Source: a bacterium
Lineage (GTDB): Bacteria > Actinomycetota > Thermoleophilia > Solirubrobacterales > 70-9
Direction of reading: 5' to 3'
Length of the DNA: 9,987 nt
Assembly (NCBI GenBank): GCA_002919115.1
Contig: PKER01000346.1
Span: forward strand, 1-9,987
In this document: in pieces, positions 5,814-9,987 of the stretch
Layout: each line of letters begins with the position of its first letter
Position numbering within the stretch: the first letter of the stretch is position 1
Made by a program: the position numbers and the translations under genes
The notes under the pieces: model-generated
Told to the model about the DNA's origin: nothing
Seen by the model: the letters and a program-made list of their open reading frames with translations, nothing else
The model's database searches: none

Positions 5814-8496
5814 CCTCGTCGACGCCGAACGGGTCGTCGTGCGCGGCCGCGTCGCCGCCCTCGCCGCCCGCGTCCGGCGGCGGCTGGCCCGTGCGGTCGG
5901 TCCGCGCGAGGTTCATGAACCGCGGGTAGATGCTCTGGAACGCGAGCTCGACCGTGCCGATCGGGCCGTTGCGGTGCTTGGCGAGGATCAGCTCGGCCTT
6001 GCCGCGGATGTCCTCGTCGGGGTCCTGCTCGTAGTACTCCTGGCGGAAGATGAAGCAGACGAGGTCCGCGTCCTGCTCGAGGTTCCCGGACTCACGCAGG
6101 TCGGAGAGGATCGGGCGCTTGTCCGGGCGCAGCTCAGGCGCGCGGGAGAGCTGCGAGATGCCCAGCACCGGCACGTTGAGCTCGCCCGCGAGCAGCTTGA
6201 GGCCACGGGAGATCTGGCCGACCTGCTCGACGCGGTTGGCCCGCGGGTCGTCCGGGCGCATGAGCTGCATGTAGTCCACGATGATCAGGCCGAGCTTGCC
6301 CTCGCGCGAGTACAGGCGCCGCGCCTTGGAGCGGAGCTCCAGGACGCTGAGGTCGGACGAGGTATCGATCCAGATCGGCGCGTTCTCGAGCTGGTTGGAC
6401 GCGCGCAGGACCTTCGGCCAGAGGCTCTTGATCTGCCCCTTGCGGAGCTTGTCGCCGGCGATGCGCGCGCGGCAGGCGAGGAAGCGGTGGGCGAGCTCCG
6501 TCTCGGACATCTCAAGCGAGAAGAAGGCGACCGGCAGCCCCTTCTCGACGGCGACGAAGTCGGCGATGTTGGCGACGAGCGCGCTGTTGTGCACCACGAT
6601 GTCGTCCGCGACGAAGGACTCGTCGCCCGGCACCTGGAGGTCATAGGTCTCCTCCACCCCGGCGGGCTCGATCGACGCGATCTCGTCCCACCAGATGTCG
6701 GAGGTGGCGAGGTGCTCGAGGGTCGGTTCAGCCAGAGCCGTCGCTAGCTCCGCCATCAGGACCCGGGAGAGCCCTCTCGTTCCCACATGCCAGTTGTGGT
6801 TGCGCGGACGGTTGAGCGCGGCGCTCACGTCGGCCCAAGAACGCGTTCCCTTGGCCTCCAAGACGAGCTTCCAAGCATCGCGGGGGATGGTGTCCACGTT
6901 GGTGAAGGGGCCCACTTCGCTCAGGCGCTCGAGCGCGCGGCGCTGCTGCTCGCGCTTGCCGGGGACCTCAATCAGCTCGCAGAAGGCCAGGAGGTCGGCC
7001 TGCCCGGTGACGCGCACCTCAAGCGCGCGAACCGGCGAGCCCTCGTACACCTCGCGCCGTAGCGTTCGGATCTTGCCCACGATCCCAAGCCTGAGAAGGA
7101 GGTGCTGGACATCGCGTGCGAGGCGCTCGCTGATGGTCGTGTAGCCGATCTGCGCGAAGCGATCAGACACGTGGATGTGCCCGTCGCAGGCGAAGAGGAT
7201 CCCCAGGAACCGTGCGATCTGCTGGTTGCCGAGCCTGAAGATCGGGTCGGGCACGAACTTCTCTCCCGAGTGGAGCCCCATCAGGCCGTGCCGCCGCAGA
7301 AGGTCGGTCACCGGGTTGGAAGGCGATCCCCGGCCCGCACTCAGTGAGCCGTTCCCGTGGCCGTCAGGCCGCATCTGCACGCCCAGCGCCTCTGCTGCCG
7401 CTTCGACCTCGCGGTAGATCTCCGAACGGACGTCGCCGTAACAGAACCGCGGAGTCCGGTTGGTCAGGTTGCCGTCCGCGATCAGCGCGGCAAGCATGAC
7501 CACCTCGGCGTCCCGCATCTCCTCGCCGCCGTCGACGGGGAGACTGCGTGGCACCGCAATCCGGTCCCCCACGCCGAGCTCCGCGACTGGCTTCCAGCCT
7601 TCGAGCGTCATCAGCGGGTGGTTGCCGGTCGCCTGGATCGTGCGCCCGAGACGGGTCGTGACCCGGAAGGTCGGCTTGCGGCCGTTGCGCGCAATCGCAG
7701 CGGCGCGGGACGGGCGCAGCTTGAGGTCGGACCCCATCGACGCGACCCAGATGTCCTCGCCACGCTGCGCGGCCTCGAAAAGCTCGTCCAGGCGGCGGCG
7801 GGCTCCAGTGGTCGGGTCGTAGATGCGGGTGGCGCCCACCAGACACTTGCCCATCGCCGGCCTCGCCGCGAGGATGATCAGGTTGCCGGGCTGGAAGCCG
7901 CCGGTGAGGTTGTCGAAGTCGATGAACCCGGACGGGGTGCCGGTGAGGTCCCGGCGGCCCTCGGAGAGCTCCTCCAGGCGCGTCGTCTCGCGCTCGAGGA
8001 TGCTGGTGATCGAGACGAAGTCCTGCGCCGAGGTGTCGTGCGCGACCTCGAACAGCATGCGCTCGGCCTGCTCGACGAGCTCGCGCGGCTCGGCCTCGCG
8101 CTCGTGCACCGAGCGCTGGATCCGCTGCGATGCCGCGAGCAGGCGGCGCAGCATCGAGTTCGCCTTGACGATCTTCGCGTAGTGCCCCGCGTTGCCCGGC
8201 ACGGGCACCGCCGTCGCGAGGCTCGAGACGAACTCGCGGCCGCCCGCCTCGGCGAGCTCGCCGAGCTGCGTGAGGTACTCGGTGACCGTGAGCGCGTCGA
8301 CCGGCTCGCCGCGCTCAGAGAGCTGCCGGATCGCGCGGAAGATGATCCGGTGGCGCTCCCGGTAGAAGTCCTCCTCGGTCAGGTGGACGTCGAGGATCAC
8401 CGAGGCGATCGCGGCTTCGGAGACCATCATCGCGCCGAGGACCGATTCCTCGGCCTCGAGGTTCTGCGGCGGAACGTGTGCCTCGGCTGTGCTCAT
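5803..8496 (-). CDS. dnaB: Replicative DNA helicase DnaB with an in-frame intein
   Basis: An 897-residue precursor. Removing the intein (residues 218-637) leaves a 477-residue hexameric 5'-3' replicative helicase that acts with primase at the fork. The N-terminal domain (VPPQNLEAEESVLGAMM at residues 8-24) precedes a RecA-like ATPase core: Walker A ARPAMGK + S, split by the intein; EMSETE (H1a); IIVDYMQLM (738-746) with Walker B Asp741; GISQLSR (779-785); DLRESGNLEQDAD (799-811); and the arginine-finger motif KHRNG (Lys840/Arg842). The C-terminus is acidic (DEDEF). The frame also opens at a GTG at 8517 (7 extra residues), but that codon sits in the stem of a hairpin, so I prefer the ATG at 8496. 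The ATG at 8502 is also possible. dnaC overlaps its end. The usual upstream neighbour rplI is absent here. Confidence 0.97.
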   Translation of the reverse strand: MSTAEAHVPPQNLEAEESVLGAMMVSEAAIASVILDVHLTEEDFYRERHRIIFRAIRQLSERGEPVDALTVTEYLTQLGELAEAGGREFVSSLATAVPVPGNAGHYAKIVKANSMLRRLLAASQRIQRSVHEREAEPRELVEQAERMLFEVAHDTSAQDFVSITSILERETTRLEELSEGRRDLTGTPSGFIDFDNLTGGFQPGNLIILAARPAMGKCLVGATRIYDPTTGARRRLDELFEAAQRGEDIWVASMGSDLKLRPSRAAAIARNGRKPTFRVTTRLGRTIQATGNHPLMTLEGWKPVAELGVGDRIAVPRSLPVDGGEEMRDAEVVMLAALIADGNLTNRTPRFCYGDVRSEIYREVEAAAEALGVQMRPDGHGNGSLSAGRGSPSNPVTDLLRRHGLMGLHSGEKFVPDPIFRLGNQQIARFLGILFACDGHIHVSDRFAQIGYTTISERLARDVQHLLLRLGIVGKIRTLRREVYEGSPVRALEVRVTGQADLLAFCELIEVPGKREQQRRALERLSEVGPFTNVDTIPRDAWKLVLEAKGTRSWADVSAALNRPRNHNWHVGTRGLSRVLMAELATALAEPTLEHLATSDIWWDEIASIEPAGVEETYDLQVPGDESFVADDIVVHNSALVANIADFVAVEKGLPVAFFSLEMSETELAHRFLACRARIAGDKLRKGQIKSLWPKVLRASNQLENAPIWIDTSSDLSVLELRSKARRLYSREGKLGLIIVDYMQLMRPDDPRANRVEQVGQISRGLKLLAGELNVPVLGISQLSRAPELRPDKRPILSDLRESGNLEQDADLVCFIFRQEYYEQDPDEDIRGKAELILAKHRNGPIGTVELAFQSIYPRFMNLARTDRTGQPPPDAGGEGGDAAAHDDPFGVDEDEF
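6586..7845 (-). mobile_element. DnaB P-loop intein with LAGLIDADG endonuclease
   Basis: A 420-residue protein-splicing element embedded in dnaB. It begins with Cys1 (CLVGATRIYD), directly after the Walker A Lys, and ends VVHN (His419-Asn420) before Ser+1. The block B motif TGNHP (Thr73, His76) and block F YDLQVPGDESFVADD (401-415) complete the Hint splicing fold. A homing-endonuclease domain lies between, with LAALIADG (118-125, Asp124) and LGILFACDG (214-222, Asp221), each retaining its acidic catalytic position. A helical segment (about 320-380, with SWADVSAALNRP) precedes the C-terminal splicing block and may contact DNA. All splicing residues are present, so splicing should be functional. 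Hand counts of three rows inside give about 62-63% G+C, against 68-73% in two rows of the flanking exteins, consistent with later acquisition. Confidence 0.95.
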
Positions 8497-8508
8497 CCCC
8501 ATCCAATG

Positions 8509-8552
8509 AAAAGCCACACCGCGGCGGGTTTCTCCCCCCGCCGCGATGTGGC
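8509..8552 (-). terminator. GC-rich hairpin with U-tract just before dnaB
   Basis: On the minus strand 8552-8513 folds into a 16-bp stem (one G-U pair at 8519/8546) with an 8-base loop (8529-8536), immediately followed by UUUU (8512-8509). This is the classic layout of an intrinsic terminator and is asymmetric: no T-run follows it on the plus strand. It would end transcripts from the small gene at 8626-8988. Its 3' end is 12 bases from the dnaB ATG, and the alternative GTG start lies within the stem. It could therefore instead act as an attenuator or translation-blocking leader for dnaB. Confidence 0.6.
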
Positions 8553-8565
8553 GAGCTAAGCAGAT

Positions 8566-8582
8566 GGGCGCGCGCCGCGCCC
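8566..8582. other. Inverted repeat in the dnaB leader, 7-bp stem
   Basis: GGGCGCG and CGCGCCC pair perfectly across a 3-base loop. The repeat lies between the terminator-like hairpin and a larger inverted repeat, and overlaps the latter by two bases (8581-8582), so the two folds would compete at their junction. No U-tract follows on either strand. Confidence 0.4.
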
Positions 8583-8622
8583 GACGCGATTGCGGGTTTT
8601 ACGGGAAGAGCTTTCGCGTCGG
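8581..8622. other. Inverted repeat after the small hypothetical gene, 9-bp stem
   Basis: CCGACGCGA (8581-8589) and TCGCGTCGG (8614-8622) are perfect complements separated by 24 bases. The repeat starts three bases after the TAG of the small gene on the minus strand. It may form an mRNA-stabilising 3' stem or part of an alternative fold with the adjacent 8566-8582 repeat. No run of U follows it. Confidence 0.4.
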
Positions 8623-8625
8623 TCG

Positions 8626-8988
8626 CTAGCGCTCACCACCCTGCGCGCAAGCGTCATCGAGCGTAGCCTCGAGCTTGTCGAGGATGCGCCCGATGACCAC
8701 CGGGCGGTCCGGTACCGAGACCGTCCGCCGGGCCTTCGCGATGAGCGCCTCGGCGCCGATGACCCCGTCCTGTACGGCCGTCGGGACGCTGCCGCCCGCG
8801 GCCACCCGCGCGTCCGCGAGGGCGATTAGGAGGTCGCTCGCCGTGCAGAGGCCGACGCGATACCGCGCGGCCGCATCGCGCACCCGGCCGGCGAGTTGGT
8901 CGGTGCAGTTCGCCGCGGCCGCCGCCCCCGGGCCGGCGCACCGCTGGCACGTACACGTTTCCGAGCGCTCCGCCCGTCGAGCGGTCAT
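8626..8988 (-). CDS. Small Cys-containing hypothetical protein
   Basis: A protein of 120 residues from the ATG at 8988 (MTARRAERSE). The frame extends to an ATG at 9114, but codons in that extension are clearly less G/C-rich at third positions, so the inner start is preferred; its ribosome site is weak. A short N-terminal Cys cluster CTCQRC (12-17) with Cys28 could bind a metal. The remainder looks mainly helical (GRVRDAAARYRVGLCTASDL, about 34-53; an Ala-rich middle; and IGRILDKLEATLDDACAQ, about 99-116). It has no transmembrane segment or signal peptide. It sits upstream of dnaB on the same strand but is separated from it by a terminator-like hairpin, so it is probably a separate transcription unit. 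I do not recognise the family. It could be an accessory or phage-derived small protein, but nothing in the sequence proves this. Confidence 0.5.
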   Translation of the reverse strand: MTARRAERSETCTCQRCAGPGAAAAANCTDQLAGRVRDAAARYRVGLCTASDLLIALADARVAAGGSVPTAVQDGVIGAEALIAKARRTVSVPDRPVVIGRILDKLEATLDDACAQGGER

Positions 8989-8992
8989 GCCC

Positions 8993-9007
8993 CGGACTTC
9001 ATGTCCG
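8993..9007. promoter_or_regulatory. Short inverted repeat CGGAC-N5-GTCCG
   Basis: A perfect 5-bp dyad with a 5-base spacer lies 4 bases upstream of the ATG of the small hypothetical gene. It could be an operator half-site pair or a small hairpin affecting translation initiation. Repeats of this length occur by chance in G+C-rich DNA. Confidence 0.2.
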
Positions 9008-9154
9008 AACGCCTGGTGCCGATGAGAAGACCTGGATGAAACGATGCCTCCCCTGCGAGCGACGGACGGCCACCGAATCGCTGCATCCCCAACCTCGACC
9101 TTCCTGAACAACATGGCTTCATGCCCCCGTGTTTGCGGCTTTGCACCTGCTGCT

Positions 9155-9164
9155 GAGACGTCTC
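9155..9164. promoter_or_regulatory. 10-base palindrome GAGACGTCTC
   Basis: A perfect 10-base palindrome in the middle of the divergent intergenic region, at a plausible operator position between the two genes. No second copy was seen nearby. Function is unproven. Confidence 0.2.
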
Positions 9165-9192
9165 TGTCCCTTAGTCGGCACGGAAGCGAAAA

Positions 9193-9208
9193 AGATCACT
9201 CTCGATCT
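9193..9208. promoter_or_regulatory. Inverted repeat AGATC-N6-GATCT
   Basis: A perfect 5-bp dyad with a 6-base spacer in the most A/T-rich part of the divergent region, about 110 bases before the sigma gene ATG. It has the geometry of a dimeric-regulator site. A short T-run follows it on the minus strand, so a weak hairpin terminator is an alternative reading. Confidence 0.25.
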
Positions 9209-9316
9209 CCCAATTTCTTCTGCACGGGCCTTGGCGGGCACGGTTGTCGGTGGCAATCTCGGGTGCCCTCGGCTACCTTCATCCGGGAAAGGGGCACCTC
9301 TTCGGCGTGAATCGCG

Positions 9317-9987
9317 ATGGAGATTGGGACGGGGCCACATACGCAACCTGACGACCTCGTCGAGCGCTGCGCGGCCGGCGACGAGCGCGCCTTCGAGGAG
9401 CTCGCGCGGCGCTTCCGGATCGGCATGCTGGGCACCGCCCGGCAGGTGGTCGACCCCGATGCCGCCGAGGACGTCGTCCAGCTCGCGCTGATCGAGGTCA
9501 ACAAGGAGCTGCGGCGCGGGACCCGTCCCGAGCACCTCGGCGCGTGGGTGCGCGGCATCACCCGCAACGTCGCCCGCGAGCAGCTGCGGTCCCGCCTGCG
9601 GACGCCGCCGACCTTCCCCGTCGCAAGCGCCTCGACGCAGGCGGTGGTCCCCTCCGCGCACGACGTGGCGGCGGACCGCGAGACCGTGCGCGGCATGGTC
9701 GCGGGCGTGGAGGAAGAGCTCACCGACCTGCAGCGGACCGCGTTCGTGGGGCACGTCCTCGAGGGCAAGAGCCACAAGCAGATCGCGCTCGAGGAGGGCG
9801 TCTCCGCCGGGTCGGTCCGGATGGCGATCGCGCGGGCGCGCGAGAAGATGCGCCGGCGCCTCGGCGCGCTCTTCCCGCTCCCGTTCCTCGGCGCGGTCGC
9901 CGCGCTCGCCCGCAAGGCGCTGCCCAAGTCGGGCATGAGCGGCGGCACCGTCGCCACCGGGGCCGCGACCGTCGCGGTCGCCGCGGT
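9317..9987 (+). CDS. ECF-like sigma-70 family factor, C-terminus beyond window
   Basis: An RNA polymerase sigma factor of the extracytoplasmic-function type, with 223 residues visible and no stop before the edge. The N-terminal region 2 begins PDDLVERCAAGDERAFEELA (11-30) and includes DAAEDVVQLALIEV (48-61), the polymerase-binding and -10-recognition part. A linker (about 95-120) is followed by region 4 (about 125-183) with the helix-turn-helix KSHKQIALEEGVSAGSVRMA (151-170). Beyond region 4, where a simple ECF factor ends, the frame continues into a hydrophobic, Gly/Ala/Val-rich stretch (FPLPFLGAVAALARKAL, then TVATGAATVAVAA), suggesting a membrane-associated tail. The ATG at 9317 is the first start after an in-frame TGA at 9308, and its ribosome site is weak. 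No anti-sigma gene is visible in the window. It is transcribed away from the replication block. Confidence 0.88.
   Translation, partial: MEIGTGPHTQPDDLVERCAAGDERAFEELARRFRIGMLGTARQVVDPDAAEDVVQLALIEVNKELRRGTRPEHLGAWVRGITRNVAREQLRSRLRTPPTFPVASASTQAVVPSAHDVAADRETVRGMVAGVEEELTDLQRTAFVGHVLEGKSHKQIALEEGVSAGSVRMAIARAREKMRRRLGALFPLPFLGAVAALARKALPKSGMSGGTVATGAATVAVAA

Larger units (their letters stand above)
8989..9316. other. Divergent intergenic region between small gene and sigma gene
   Basis: This 328-base stretch separates the minus-strand hypothetical gene from the plus-strand sigma gene and should hold promoters for both. Rows 9121-9240 are about 55-60% G+C by hand count, well below the coding parts, consistent with regulatory DNA. 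I could not find a convincing -35/-10 pair for either direction. ORFs crossing the region have poor codon bias and are not supported. It contains three short inverted repeats, listed separately. Confidence 0.55.

Noticed and set aside
5599..6747. Plus-strand open frame of 382 codons opposite dnaC and dnaB
   Set aside because: Antisense to strongly conserved helicase and loader motifs; low-complexity translation.
7357..8559. Plus-strand open frame of 400 codons opposite dnaB
   Set aside because: Antisense to the helicase N-terminus and intein, with biased low-complexity composition. It also runs through the hairpin at 8513-8552.
8989..9114. N-terminal extension of the small Cys-containing gene
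   Set aside because: Third positions lose their G/C bias and no conserved feature is visible, so the start at 8988 is preferred.
9129..9491. Plus-strand open frame starting at 9129
   Set aside because: It is out of frame with the sigma gene, which covers its second half, and its first half is intergenic DNA with poor codon bias.
9119..9775. Minus-strand open frames opposite the sigma gene
   Set aside because: The plus strand encodes clear sigma regions 2 and 4 here. The minus frames have no recognisable motif and pass through A/T-richer intergenic DNA with poor codon bias.

Overview
This window reads as chromosomal DNA of a high-G+C actinobacterium. Hand counts of single sequence rows give about 68-73% G+C in the coding parts I sampled. 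The fused biotin carboxylase/BCCP subunit, the gene style and the DnaB-DnaC pair make a Thermoleophilia (Solirubrobacterales-like) host my best guess. That is inference, because no rRNA is present to confirm it.

Layout. The left edge holds the 3' end of an unrecognised plus-strand gene (to 371). It converges on a long minus-strand block that occupies most of the window. In the direction of transcription, right to left, this block runs: a small Cys-rich hypothetical gene (8988-8626); a structured ~130-base spacer with three successive inverted repeats, the last resembling an intrinsic terminator; dnaB (8496-5803), interrupted by a 420-residue intein; a DnaC/DnaI-type helicase-loader gene overlapping dnaB by 11 bases (5813-5010); purA (4975-3674); an acyl-CoA carboxylase alpha subunit with its own biotin carrier domain (3619-1856); a VOC/glyoxalase-fold gene (1808-1389); and a DUF2804-type gene overlapping it by 4 bases (1392-475). 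To the right, a divergent 328-base intergenic region separates the hypothetical gene from a plus-strand ECF-like sigma factor (9317 to the edge). The sigma gene has no stop in the window, and its C-terminal tail is becoming hydrophobic where the window ends.

How the genes work together. dnaB and dnaC form a replicative helicase plus loader pair whose overlap suggests coupled translation. purA follows 34 bases later (AMP synthesis). The carboxylase alpha subunit needs a carboxyltransferase beta subunit, which is not in the window. VOC and DUF2804 are likely co-translated, with unknown roles.

The most notable element is the DnaB intein. It splits the Walker A loop between the invariant Lys and the Ser. 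The helicase therefore cannot bind ATP properly until splicing occurs, and the Ser that acts as splicing nucleophile becomes the Mg-ligand Ser of the P-loop. All canonical splicing residues and both LAGLIDADG acidic residues are visible, so it looks like a complete intein with a possibly active homing endonuclease. Its G+C (about 62-63% in sampled rows) is lower than its host gene. P-loop inteins in DnaB are already known in mycobacteria, so this is not a new class. I found no CRISPR array, insertion sequence, tRNA or rRNA, and no clearly undescribed multi-gene system.
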